Assembly: GCA_031310005.1 (NCBI GenBank)
Contig: CM062381.1
Location: 2,976,001-3,040,000 of the forward strand
DNA from: Dactylellina haptotyla
Taxonomy: Eukaryota; Ascomycota; Orbiliomycetes; Orbiliales; Orbiliaceae
Direction of reading: 5' to 3'
Length of the DNA stretch: 64,000 nt
The translations under genes were made by a program, and so were the position numbers. Every line of letters starts with the position of its first letter. The first letter of the stretch is position 1. Below the pieces are notes generated by a model. The model made no database searches. It saw only the letters and a program-made list of their open reading frames with translations, and had not been told where the DNA came from. Positions 33,949 to 45,804 of the stretch are shown piece by piece.

Positions 33949-35022
33949 CTTGGCTAGCGAAGGAGGCAAAAGAGAAGCCTTAAGACAGTGCTAGTAGATA
34001 AATTACCCTTTACCGGCTCTTGGTAATCATGTCCAGGAATTATCTCGAGATATAAAACCCCCACAAGGCGGGCCTCGACCCAGCCGCTTGCGTGTCGTGC
34101 ACGAAGTATCAGGCCTGAAAATGTGTTGCTGACGTTGTATTTTTTCAGCTACCTAAGAGAGGTTGGCGGGCATGGATGCGGGACGTTACGTTACCAAACG
34201 TAACGTGGGCTGGCCTGGGACGAGGAGCGCGAGGGAGCGATATAAAAACGAGAGTCCTGCTTGCTTGCAAAAAGTAGACGAGCTGGCCCAAACGAATGCT
34301 CTGGATAGTTGCATCATAGCGGACCGAGACTCAGGGTCGGCATGCTTGTTTGATCGTTTGCATGTGATGTGGGCCTCTGATGATCGATGATTGGCTTGGG
34401 CGAGGTGATATATTCTCCGTGAGAGCAGACCACCTTTTTGTTTCCCAGCTAGTCCACTTGCATCGGTCAACACCCGATTATATTTTTGTAATATCGCATT
34501 AGACAGGTTTCAGCAGCATAGTATACTCGGACCAAGCATTACCGTATAATCTCGGTGACATGACGTTTTTGGGAGAATACAGATTTATATGTCTATATTT
34601 GGTTGCTGGATCAGGTCCGCGCTCATACATCACAAAAACAACACGCAATTTTAATATCTTTGATATAGAAATAGAGGAGAGAAATATTAAACGAGTGTCA
34701 TTATCCGCTACTGGAAGTTCAGAGCTATATACAGTATACATCAGCTAAATCGGCCCCCCAAAGCCAACTTGCAATTGAAACGAGCGAAATGTTTGAATAG
34801 ACTAGATTATCATGGCCATATGGATGGGAGATAGTTCGTTTGGTAAGTAGGTAGGTATATGCTGCATCAGGCGACAGCGGTTGGTCTCGTTCTGCACGGG
34901 TTGATAAGTGGAATACTAGAACCCCTTGCATTAGATCTGTACATATACTCGACGCTTCCGGCTGAAACGATCGCCGCACTCTACACTCAGGTAGCTCGAG
35001 GGGATTCTATTAATCGAACTTA
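33949..35022. other. Promoter of the hydrolase gene and 3' flank of the small secreted protein gene
   Basis: No supported gene in 1.07 kb; only short open frames on both strands. Confidence 0.4.
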
Positions 35023-35184
35023 CTAAGGAAGACAGATCCTTGGCTCCTCAGGGCTGCACTGGTAGCAGTACTGGTATCCGCCACCGGTGGCAGCGGCTGG
35101 TTCGGCAACAGCAACCGGGGCTGGAGCGGGAGCTGCGAGGGAAGCGCCGATGATGCTTATGAAGACGATGCTGAAGACCTTCAT
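35023..35184 (-). CDS. Small secreted cysteine-containing protein (53 aa)
   Basis: Intronless. The N-terminus MKVFSIVFISIIGASLAAP is a clear secretion signal with likely cleavage after LAA. The mature part is only about 35 residues: a Pro/Ala/Val stretch, then GGGYQYCYQCSPEEPRICLP with three cysteines. Small size, signal and Cys content fit secreted effector-like or cell-surface peptides, but no family is recognised. A consensus TATAAAAG lies 153 bp upstream of the ATG. Longer in-frame codons upstream of the ATG lack signal features and cross the TATA box, so the start at 35184 is preferred. Confidence 0.65.
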   Translation of the reverse strand: MKVFSIVFISIIGASLAAPAPAPVAVAEPAAATGGGYQYCYQCSPEEPRICLP

Positions 35185-36106
35185 TTTGTTGAAATATTGA
35201 ATGTCGCTTCGAGGCAGGCTCAAGTTTATCGTTTGATAATGTCTGGGGATTTTTGGATTAAAGCTGTAGGTAAGGACGAATTGATTGAAGTCTGGATAGT
35301 AAATAAAAACCGGCAAGCTCCTGGGGGAGCCTACTTCTTTTATAAACTTCAATATTGGGCCTAACGTTACTATTCTTCTCATTGGAATCAAATTGGGCGC
35401 ACACAGATGCAACTTCAAGTTTGCAAGGGAGTGTTGCGGTTCCGCGGGTCGACGAAAACCATTTAATTAGCCTGATTCGATCACAAAATTAAAACTGGCA
35501 AGGACCTTCAGTCTTGGAAGCCTCTAAGCTAAACTTGCGAGATTTTTGATGGACAGCCAAGCCTGTTAGGTGGTTCAGCTGCCCTTTGGCAAGTCGGAAC
35601 AGGCGTGTGTGTATATCCTTTAGAACCTTCATGTAATCCGCTGACGGGATAGATTCGCTGAAATAAGGGTAGGTAAGTATAGTCAAATACCTATTAATAC
35701 TGAAATTATTATTAACGTAACACAAGCACAACAATGTGAAGTGCTTTCCATTTTATGTTCAAGGGTGTGTTGTTTACACGTAATCGCGGATGCTATTACT
35801 GGATCCACTCTTTCTTACCAACCCATCCTCTGCTTATATGATCACGTAGCACAAAGTTAAGCGGGATATTTTCGTTCCCCTTCCCGAACTTTGATGTGAG
35901 TTTTTATTGAAAACCCCCAACGTCTGAACCAATCTGGCGAAAATTTACCGATGTTTTGTCCCACAGTATAATTCAAATCTTATCAATTAGAAGCTAACTA
36001 GAGGTGCAGAGAGACAAAAAGGAAATAGATATGGAATTAATATTAGGAGGAAGGAATAGAAACATCGATATCTCCGCGGGCGAGACCCACTCAGACAAAT
36101 AACCGC
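35185..36106. other. Region between the small secreted protein and HET genes
   Basis: Beyond the TATA element no gene is supported. A 81-codon minus frame at 35489-35734 shows no recognisable feature. Confidence 0.4.
35337..35344 (-). promoter_or_regulatory. TATA box of the small secreted protein gene
   Basis: TATAAAAG on the minus strand, 153 bp upstream of the start codon at 35184. Confidence 0.55.
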
Positions 36107-38374
36107 CTATTTTATGCTAACACCATTGAGGCCTTTCTTATTAGCGATCTGGTCGTCGATGCACACACCGATAATCTTGTAGTCACTCAGAGGATTACCC
36201 CGACTTATCAACAGGTTCCCATTTCCTTTAATAGGAACGTACGCATAGTCTGTCATCATGCTGTGGCTGTACTTATCTGGAACCAATGCCCTGCCTATGG
36301 GAAATGCTCCCTTGGGGAAAGCAGGTTCGTCGATAACCGTCCTTCTGCATATTTTAGCGTAGGAAGCGTTTCCATCAATATTGCCCCCAAATGCAACCAC
36401 TTTAAACCCTTTGTCGACATCCCCGACTTGCACTAACCCTAGTCCGTCCCTTATAAGTATCCCGCCATCTTCTTCTCTTTCCAGAGTTGTTTTTCCCAGT
36501 GAAGGCGATACAGCAGACAGTGCTTCCATAGCCCACGAAAACGGGCAAACAATTATACATCCACAATTTACCCGAATCTCGCATACCATGTTTCTAGTGC
36601 TGTCACTCTCAAGACGGGATCCGCATTCTGTGATGTCTTTAAAGAGGTAGTTTACCGACATATTGTGACTTCTAATGATTCCTGGCTGGTACCAGTCAGT
36701 TCCTTTGACAGTTCGGTGGTACCAACCTCCTGGTTTCGCATTAGGATCGGTGATTGTCCAATCCAGCCGGAGGCTCTTGAGCAAATCTTCTCGGTATTTC
36801 TTCAAGTCGCAACCGGGATCAAGCACGGCTCCCAGAATCATCGCACAATGGACCAAAGTCCTTCCGGTATCGTCCTTAGTTATCTCCACGTTATGGGTAT
36901 TAGTTGGTATAGCTTCGCTCTTGAGGAACCCAGTTTTTATTTTCTTCCCACAGTTGCAGCCTTTGAATGAGAACCGAAAGCCTCTGTTCTCTTGCCTTCT
37001 CAGACGAAGAGTCATGTATTCGCGAGGCGCGCCTTCTACTCCTGTAACCGCCCTGGATCTGGCTACACCTCCCTTCCTAAGATGTCCTAGATCCACGACC
37101 CCAGCGAAGCAGTCAGTACTCTGGAGTGTAGTGTTGTTCGCATTGGCGAGTACAGGTATCCAATCCCACTGGCCTCTCTCTCCGCTGCTAATTGCAAGCC
37201 TAGTCCAGGCGTGCTCCGTCTTAACGGATAATTGCTTGAAGAATTCAAAGGAAATAGTTTCCATGTCATTAGTGGCCATTAATTTTTTAATCTCGTCTGG
37301 AGTGAATAGCCCGTGGAAGAGACCGAGAAGCCCTCTGAAGACGTCCACCCGGTTGTAGGCCGATCGAGGTTGCAATGCGATAGCAGAAAAGACACCAGTT
37401 ATCCCCTGGGTATTATGTACCCACCAGTTGGGTCCTCCAGTGATAATGTTCTTTCTTGCACCGTCTATTCCGTTCACTTGTTCTTTGAGATAGGCGAGTT
37501 CGAGAATATCATCTTCAAGTACTCCGATAATGGCTTCAACAGCTATGGGAATAACCTCCCTAGAACCTTGAATCCATTCTAAGAGCTTGACAGCTTTGTC
37601 CATGCAATCTGCTGCCAAGTTCATCCAAGTGTCGAATGGTCCAATAGACGATATTCTCACATCGCTCACCGCCCACATGGTAATGTTCTTCCCGAGCAGC
37701 ATTTCTTCGAAGGTCCACACTCGGGTGAAGTAGTGCTGGTCGAAAAGTGTTCTGACATAGTGACAGCAAGTTGAATAACAGTTCAGCAAGCCTAAATCGG
37801 TACCAGTAGCCCTGACATCCGATTTTGACATAGGAAACAGCCACTTCTCGTCGGTAGCCCAAGTTGCCAGGCGCGAAGTCATATAACTAGTGAGCTTGGA
37901 CTCTGAGGTAACGGCCGAGCCTTTCATGTGGCTGACGACGTGCCCAACTATCTGCAAATCATCAATGATCTTTTGTGTATCCCAGGGTGCATCCATGTCA
38001 ATGAGGATATGACACTTGCGCGCGGCCCTGTAATAGTGATACATCTTTGCGATCTCTTCAGATTTCTCGGTCTGGTCGGTCTGGTTGATGCACAAGCAGT
38101 CGACCCACATGAAATCCGCGACATCTTCTGCTGCGCCGCACTCCAAGAGCCTCTGGATGTCTCTTAGTTTCTCGACCTTTATCGTCAGGTCCCAGTATAC
38201 GCCTTCGATTCCAGACTGGTAGGCCGCTATAGGGTCGCGCCATGTGTAGGAGATAATGTCGAATCCCGATCTCTCAATCGCTTGAGCATAGAAAGGATCG
38301 CGCGGATCAATTGATTGCAATCGACCCTCGACGATGGTAACGAGCCTTAGGGGGAGATCGGATGCGTAAACCAT
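36107..38374 (-). CDS. HET-domain (heterokaryon incompatibility-type) protein
   Basis: Single coding exon of 755 aa. The HET domain (PF06985) occupies about residues 35-250: FDIISYTWRD, FMWVDCLCINQTDQTEKSEE, MYHYYRAARKCHILID and later FTRVWTFEEMLLGK. HET proteins take part in non-self recognition between fungal cells and can trigger cell death when activated; specificity comes from the variable C-terminal part, which here has no recognised NACHT, STAND or repeat module. The C-terminal about 450 residues are unassigned. A 5' UTR intron (38397-38457) separates the upstream in-frame codons, so the start is MVYASDLP at 38374. Confidence 0.85.
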   Translation of the reverse strand: MVYASDLPLRLVTIVEGRLQSIDPRDPFYAQAIERSGFDIISYTWRDPIAAYQSGIEGVYWDLTIKVEKLRDIQRLLECGAAEDVADFMWVDCLCINQTDQTEKSEEIAKMYHYYRAARKCHILIDMDAPWDTQKIIDDLQIVGHVVSHMKGSAVTSESKLTSYMTSRLATWATDEKWLFPMSKSDVRATGTDLGLLNCYSTCCHYVRTLFDQHYFTRVWTFEEMLLGKNITMWAVSDVRISSIGPFDTWMNLAADCMDKAVKLLEWIQGSREVIPIAVEAIIGVLEDDILELAYLKEQVNGIDGARKNIITGGPNWWVHNTQGITGVFSAIALQPRSAYNRVDVFRGLLGLFHGLFTPDEIKKLMATNDMETISFEFFKQLSVKTEHAWTRLAISSGERGQWDWIPVLANANNTTLQSTDCFAGVVDLGHLRKGGVARSRAVTGVEGAPREYMTLRLRRQENRGFRFSFKGCNCGKKIKTGFLKSEAIPTNTHNVEITKDDTGRTLVHCAMILGAVLDPGCDLKKYREDLLKSLRLDWTITDPNAKPGGWYHRTVKGTDWYQPGIIRSHNMSVNYLFKDITECGSRLESDSTRNMVCEIRVNCGCIIVCPFSWAMEALSAVSPSLGKTTLEREEDGGILIRDGLGLVQVGDVDKGFKVVAFGGNIDGNASYAKICRRTVIDEPAFPKGAFPIGRALVPDKYSHSMMTDYAYVPIKGNGNLLISRGNPLSDYKIIGVCIDDQIANKKGLNGVSIK

Positions 38375-38396
38375 TGTATCGTTCGAGCTCGTAAAG

Positions 38397-38457
38397 CTAT
38401 GTTGAGAGAGTAGTGTTAGGTAAATATGCCAGGAAGAGAATAAAAGAATATTGTTAC
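38397..38457 (-). other. 5' UTR intron of the HET gene
   Basis: GTAACA donor at 38457, CTAAC branch, CATAG acceptor ending at 38397, 22 nt upstream of the ATG. It removes the possible N-terminal extension of 39 codons. Confidence 0.65.
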
Positions 38458-41400
38458 CTTCGTAGAAACTACTATGCGAACTGAAGGGCAATCGATTGAA
38501 GCAGCTAAGATTTGGAAATCTGTGAATTCAAAGAATAGAGATGAAAACCAGAGGGATCCAAGAGTTTGCGACCCTCGATTTAAAGGCGGGGGGAGAGCAG
38601 AGCCGCTTAGCTGATACCCACCCTTGAATACGAAACCCTGGTTGCACACCCTGACGATAAATAGCGGGATCAGAGAAAAGTAATCCTAAACCAACAGCCA
38701 AGCACTTGCAGGTGCGATTCCACTTATTATTTGTATTTTTTCTTCTCTCAAGCAATCAAGCGCGATATTAATACGCATTGCGACATTATATTGAATTTTC
38801 CCGGAGTCTGTTCAGCGCGAGTCTCCGCGAGAAGACCAAAAAAAGTCATTGTGCATGCACGATGCATATTTCTCACGGGGATTCCCAGCGCTTGGAAATG
38901 TTCCTGAGAGGCTGAAGAACCAAGAGGCTAATCTTTTTCTTGTTTTCGTTTTAGGTCTTACTTGCTATCTGTGATTTGCCAGACGGCCACCCAGGTTCGT
39001 ATTATTGGCTAGAAACAGACTGCCGGAGCGAGAAAGTGATAGTTCCCGGCATGAGGCTTCAAAGGATCCAGCCCTCGCGGGTCTCGTGCAGCGGTTCGGC
39101 AAAGGTTAAAATACTCTGAAAATAAGCACCATTTAGCACGTCTTTAGGTAAGCAGAAGTACAGCTACCTATTTTCCTGTCGCCACCGTTCCTAAAGCATT
39201 TCACCTAGTGCTACTTTTTTGGTCGTACAAATTGAAACAATGAGACGCCGTGGCTCGCCCGTCCACTTTAAAACTCATGGTGGAACTTACCGTCAACAAA
39301 TGACATGGGAGATCGTGGTTCTTCATTTGCGCCAAGCAACGCCCAGGGGCGGGATGCCAGATAAAAAAATCGAATTGGAAATTGAACTTTTCGCTAGGCA
39401 TCCTGCAGCGTCGCGCAGCTGCGGTATCAGGACCCTCTCTTCGTGGGCAATAAAATACCCAGAGGATCATGCGGGCGAGCGATCCCTGAAAGTTTACTTG
39501 CCATTCCAAAATAAACGTGAGTCAATGCGCAGATACGTTTCAAAATCTGGCTAGAAAGTATCCGGTTGAATTCAATTTCGCTCCGCTGAAAACCCCAGCC
39601 GGAGGCTAGAAAAACAAGTTTCAAGTATCTTAGTGTCGCTAGTCTGGCTAGTTTGTGCGACCGGTTGCCGAATATTATGCATAAATTTAGAGGTGATGTA
39701 CGTCAGCTCAGTCTGATGTATCTCAGGGTTGACATATGCCATTCCGCGGTAGGATCTAGATACTAGATAACAATGAACCTGTTTTTGGAACGTACTTATT
39801 GTATATCAACTAGGGCTACCGATTTCTTTCGCGTTTGGTAAAAAGTCGCTCTTCGCCGTACTCTTGAAATGAATGCGCCACAACAATAAGAATTTTCAAA
39901 TGCGAGGATGTTCCACAAAACATACGACTGCATTATTTCGGACTTATTTTTGTTTTATTTTTCTATTGCCTAGAGAGGAATTTCCAAAACATAAACATGT
40001 GATTGTACGATCGAAATCAATTTCTAGATCTCACAAATACTATTTTGATGCTATATAGCTTTCGCTAACTACGTCGAAACAAACATTGATCAATTGATAC
40101 GGCGCTAGCACTCGCTATGCCCTTCATTCCTTTAATATTCGAAGCCGCAAATCGTTAAGCGAGAAATTCGGACGGAAATTTTGCAGGAGTAGAACTTGGT
40201 ATCCCTGTGCTTCAGCTTTACTTTGTATCTGCATGCAAAATTTAAAGTATATACTATGATGCCTATTAGCCTCGAGGCTAGCTACCTATTGCGCGTGTTA
40301 TAAATATATATATTAAGGATAGCAGCTAAATTGGTAGGTAGATGATTGAGATTGTGTAGTGAAGCTATACAAAAATCTGGCTTGTTTGGTGTATTTCGGG
40401 ATGATATGAATAGCTAGAAATGGCACCCTTCCGTTGGACGAGAAAGCGTCGGACGTTGATATAAATTAGTAAATCTAGAAACAATTTTTAAATTGCTTAC
40501 ACACACATGATCACGTGTTGCACGATTTCTAAGGCGAACAGTCATTATGGAAGCCACATGACAAAAAAAATGCAGCTTCTATCACGGATATGTATGTCAG
40601 TTCGGATGTAAACTGAGCGGTTCTTGAAAAAGAAACAAAGACAAGATGGTACTATGATTGGAGCCGCCCGCTTGGAATCTCAAAATATTATATATTGTAC
40701 GAGAAAGACCAAAATCGCGAAAGATACTCAAGGGGAATAGGTCCCATTTTCGAGTTGCTCAAATTGGTAGCCAGTCCCTATGCTGGATACGGAACACACA
40801 CCGTCCTCGCCTCGAATGTATTCTGGTTGGTGTCTAAGATAAAATTGAGGGAAGTGTGGCATTCCATATAATGTGGACCAAAAATCAGCTTCGAGGTTAC
40901 GAAGGCCATTACCTTCCCAAAATTCAACAAACAATAGTAATGGAGTTGAGGGATAAAACAGATTTGCCGTTTAAACTTTACAATGCTTATTTTGCAAGGG
41001 ATAAGGATTTGGAAATTCTTTCCAGGTTTCCCTAGTTTTACAACAATTGCTATATAATTTCCTGATAAATCGTTTGAATTGATTACTATTGTCATTAATA
41101 TGGGTTGGTCTATAAGCTCACCGTAATTTAATTAAGTATCTATTTCTAGCGAGACTCTCTAATTGTAGTACCATAATATTTTGTCCCCTGCTCGCGGTTG
41201 GGGGTTCTTCTATTTTATGATCTCTAAAAATTCAACAGGTTTAGAGACCTGATATTTTGAAACGTAGTAAGGCCAATGTCCCACCAGTTCTAAGCGTTTG
41301 GTATTTGCTTATTAACCGCAAAAGTAGCCTAGTAGGCGCTATGACACCACCCAAGCGTTCTGTCTGCATAAAAACATGAAAAATATTTATGTAGTATGCT

Positions 41401-41487
41401 GGGTATTTTAGTATGATTTATACAGAAAATTTCCAACCTTCCACCCGTTCCATTATTTGTGTTTACCGGGAGTACTATGTCACCGCA
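38458..41487. other. 3-kb AT-rich gene desert between HET and chitinase genes
   Basis: No supported gene. Short frames at 39201-39554 (both strands) and 40728-41095 (minus) show no domain; they could be remnants or chance. A 21-bp word at 39670-39690 is identical to 28221-28241. Confidence 0.4.
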
Positions 41488-44400
41488 TTATCTTGGGGCA
41501 GGATTGATCGGGGTAACAACCGGTACAATTATTTGCCGACCCGTCGGTTCCGCATCGAACGGCTCCTCCTTTGTTATATCTGAGATATTCCCCTCTGCTT
41601 TCGCAAACTCAGTTTGTGGAGGTACTCCAGATAATTCTGGCTTCATGCCTCGTCGTACAAGAAGAGCGATATTTATGTTCGCCGGATTCGGGTGAGCGGC
41701 TAGGCCATCACGGTGGTAAATATTGCTGTAACCTCCTAACTTCTGGCGCACGGTTGCAACAAACGGATCGTCAGTCCTAACAGCAAATGCAGGGTCGGCT
41801 ACTCTATCTAGTGAGTTGCCCCCACGTGCGGGGAAACAATTCGTATTTTGTGCTAAGTCGTACTGTGAGACCCAAGGCACAGGGTTATATTTACTCTGCG
41901 GCAGAAGCCAAGTAACTGTAATATCATCCCAGGGACTATATAAATTAGAAGCATCACCCACTGTTAGTATAGAAAAATGTTCTCAGGATAGCAAATTTCA
42001 TTTGGGAAAGATTCAAACATACGCCACTCTATTCGCGCGCAAAAAATTACGCCAATCCTCTCCTTGACGTTTATTGTCTATTTGAGGCACTAACCGTACT
42101 ATTTCAGAAAAACCATTGTTCTCTTGTGTTGAGAAGAATGGATATTCATCCCTAGAACCATAGATAAAATTCCGTTAATGTATATGTTAAATTAAAACCG
42201 GAAGTAAACACCATGTAGACCGGACTTATACAATAGCCCGCTATCGATAACTTGGCAACGGGTGTTTGAAACTTACACCTCGCATGTTGGGTATCGTCTA
42301 TACACGGTGTTGCTGGCAACCTGGCCGTTATTGGCGTTGGTTGAGCGGAGTACCATTCGACGATCTGTATAGACCAGCCACGGGTTTGCGGGTGATGTGC
42401 TGGCTCGGTGCCCGTGCTGTGTCTTCCAGGTCTCGGGTACTAGTCTACTTTCCGTACTATATCTGTGCTTATAATGTACTACTTGAGGTGCACCTCTCAC
42501 CTCTATGGCACTTCGAATATTTTCACAAACTTGTGTGAACAGTAAATACACGCAAGTGTAAGTCAGAGATTTGGTGGTTAATTGAAGCCGAGCCCTGACA
42601 CCTCTGTAACGTCCATATGGCTTGTTTTGTTCTGTGTCATCTCGTGTATGATAGGGCTTATATCCCGAGTCATCGTCGGGCTCTTCCTCACTTTCAGCAT
42701 CAGAATAGTTGTCGTCAGATGAGGCGTTATTTGAGTCGGGGGTGTCATCGTATACATAGTCTGGATCCCTACCATGTTGTTGCCACGGTATTTCATCAGT
42801 TGGGAGAGCAGGAAATCCCGTCATTTCCTTTCCATTTATCTCAATCCCTATTTTTATAGGTTTCAAGGCAGGCTCTGGGTCGACATATAATTTCTTGAAC
42901 ATCAAGCCCAATGTAATTATGGGAATATACTCCCAGCCACGCTTGGAAAGGGACCCAGCATTGTCATATATTAAAGCAGGCGGCACCTTATTGGATTCAA
43001 TGCTGAAATCGGGGCAACAGTACTAGGAATATGGTACCGTCGTTAACTTCTCTGTTCACTTAGTTGTAATCATATGCCTGTATTGCTAGTTGAGAGACTT
43101 TATGCTTACACTCGCGTATCCTTCCAAGCAGTACCCATAAGTCCATTGCGGGTCGCCTCTTGTAAACCTACGCTGTACTGTGATAGTATTCTGAGCAATT
43201 TGAGTATGCGCAACTGGACATCCAGTTTTACACAGGCCAGGCGCCAACGGCTCGTTTCCAGTGGCAGCTCGCTTGCGAGTAGGTCCGTTCTGGCCAATTG
43301 AATGGACTAAAATAAATGAAGTGATTTCTAATTGTTAATCGATTCGACAGAATTTCGATGTTAAAGGTTGACTATGTAGGAGGGAGAGTCATACCTAGGC
43401 TCTGGTCTCCATACCAGCTACATGATTCTAGAGGGTTCTTGGTCATGCTATTTGAGGGACAACAGATGCTCGAAAAGGTTGCATTTCCGCAGGAGCCTGG
43501 TATTCCTATAGCGTCGGTGGAACTAAACCTACCTGCTCCATATCCGAAGATGGAATACCCATCTGCGCAAGTATCCCCACAGAAGGCAATATAACAGTTT
43601 GTCCGGGGAACACGTTCCTTTGTCGCCGCTTTTACCAAAAATGTATAAGCGCGCGTTGATAAAAGATACAAAACCCGGCTTTGCCAACGTTTTAGATTAT
43701 ATACTCACCTAACGCCTGGAATCCCGTGGTAGTTAGACCAACCGCAGTAGCCAAACCAAGATTATCTGGTGTATCCTGGTCAATCGCCCACATCATCAAC
43801 CCTCCAACGCATCGTTCAGCGGCCCAGTGCTTCTTAAACGCGATACTTTCCTGGTCGTCGTAGGACACCCACTGGTTATCCCAGCTCACATATTTAACAC
43901 CGGCACCCTTGTCAAAAATTGGAGTCAGTTTTTCTGATGCCGATAAGATAATATCCTGTATTTCGATATTCATGAGAATCCCTTCAGTGTCGCTACATCG
44001 GCCGGGTAGACCTCCACCTGTAAATCCACAGCCCGGCTTGTTGCATGATTTATCTTTTAAAGTGAATGATCTGCCATAAAAGCCCAAACCCATGTTTATT
44101 TTATCTCCACTGATATTGCTTCTCCACATCAGCTCGAGCGCTTGCTGCGTCATGGTAAGATTTGTATGTGCTCCAACGTATGGGCCGGTCCATTTACTTT
44201 TAGCATCCCATGTTCCCACAAAGTCATAGGACATGAGATTAAACCAGTCGATATAATTTGCCATTAGCGACAGATTAAAATATTGAAGATACCAATAAGA
44301 AGCCGGTATTGCCACTGATATACCTGTGCACTCGATCGGTGTTATCAGCTAGTTTTCTCAACATATCCTTGTGCGAATTCGGCATCATCACTGAATATAG

Positions 44401-45804
44401 TAGAGAGTTGTTCACTTAAAAACCAAAAAATTAGGGTCATAAAGGAAACCTACCCCACCCTTGTCCAGCTGCCGTGAAAGCTTGTTTCATTTCTCTTAAG
44501 AGCATCGCATAGTTTAGCGTATCCACCGGTTTACCCCCTCGATCTAAATTGGTGTTAAAACTAGAAATCAGTAACAATCCAGTCTAATAGATTCATCAGA
44601 TTGGCATATGAATCTCCTCTTGGAAATTTTACCTTCAGCAGCAGGATATTCCCAATCGATATCTATTCCATCAAATGCATAGGTTTGCATGAAAGATATG
44701 ACGCTATCTATAAACGTCTTTCTATTTTCTGGTGTAGAGGCCATATCCGAAAAAGTGGTTCTAGTTGGACCGAGATCATTGAATGCCCAACCACCGACTG
44801 CAATAAATACCTTGAGCTTTGGTGATGTTCTTTTCAGATTCGTAATTTCTCCAAATAGCGGAACATCCCTCTGCGTCGCAGGAGCAATCCGATATGTAGC
44901 CGGCTCTATAGCTGCGAAAGAAAATATCAAATGTGTAAGGCCGGTTGTGGAAAGCTTTGAGGGCGGGACGACTGCGCATTTTCTTGTGGTTGCCCAAGAT
45001 TCGTAATAGGCGACTCTTCTATCCCCAAGACCAGCTACAGAGCATTTGGGTTTAGGTGCGTCACAATTACTCTGACAACCGGAAATTTTGCTGCAAAACT
45101 CCTCTGTTGTGCCACTTTCGCCCGTTTGAACAATTGTTAGCCTCCTCAAAGCCTTGAGAAAGGGATTCCCACATCATTATTAAAGAATCTTACCAAAAGC
45201 CCCATTTCGAACAGCACACGTTCTATTAGAAAACATCAGTTCCTGTAAGACCTTCTCTAATAAACCCCAACCAATCTGGAGGTTCGCAGGAACTAATTTA
45301 GCTTACTAATGGGCACACTTGCTTTCCTGCAGGAGCATCCTTCCCACACTCCGCTTTGGCATCACAGCTTCGTGTTTGATTAGCAAATTTGAAATACTCT
45401 CATTATTAGGTCATAACGCACTTGCTAATACATCCCGCACCGCAAAATTCTGGGCCGAAGCCACAGTTACCGAACTTGAAGTAAAGAAATTGTATGAGTT
45501 TCTCTAAAAGATGAAATACAGCAATTGTCTTAGAATTGGTATACTTTACTACAGCAACCAGCCTTGCATGGCGACTGGACAGAGCAAATCACCTGAGAGA
45601 TACCCGCTGAATTTTACCAGCTATTTATCAGTACATCTTTTTAAACAAATAACGCCGTGAAATCAAATTCATAGAGATCCTTAAACCTAGAAGCCGAAGC
45701 TTCCGAGATTTTCATCAATGTACATATGTAGGTTGGAGCCAGAAATACATACCGGTTACGCAGAATAGTAATGCAAATAAAAGGATAAACTTATTCGACA
45801 ACAT
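41488..45804 (-). CDS. Secreted GH18 chitinase, killer-toxin-like subgroup C type, with two hevein-type chitin-binding modules
   Basis: Thirteen exons join in frame to 1065 aa: 45804-45753, 45606-45545, 45474-45422, 45367-45307, 45222-45194, 45114-44633, 44543-44454, 44323-43709, 43628-43395, 43306-43110, 43022-42277, 42151-42023, 41935-41488. A signal peptide (MLSNKFILLFALLFCVTA) is followed by two Cys-rich hevein/ChtBD1 modules (pieces GCCSKFGNCGFGPEFCG and CCSKWGFCGTTEEFCS). The GH18 barrel has KVFIAVGGWAF, the catalytic DGIDIDWEYP (Glu about 241), WFNLMSYD and GGLMMWAIDQDTPDN. A second Cys-rich segment (CYIAFCGDTC, ICCPS, YCCPDF), an acidic linker and a C-terminal region with VDEYPFFST complete it. 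It cleaves chitin outside the cell. Unlike many subgroup C enzymes it has no LysM. Two LysM genes lie just upstream, divergently. Small exon edges could be off by a few bases. Confidence 0.88.

Noticed and set aside
38375-38491. 39-codon N-terminal extension of the HET protein
   Set aside because: A 61-nt intron with CTAAC branch lies upstream of the start at 38374, so this stretch is mainly intronic.
40728-41095. Two overlapping minus frames of 68 and 105 codons
   Set aside because: In different phases, no splice model joins them, no family recognised.
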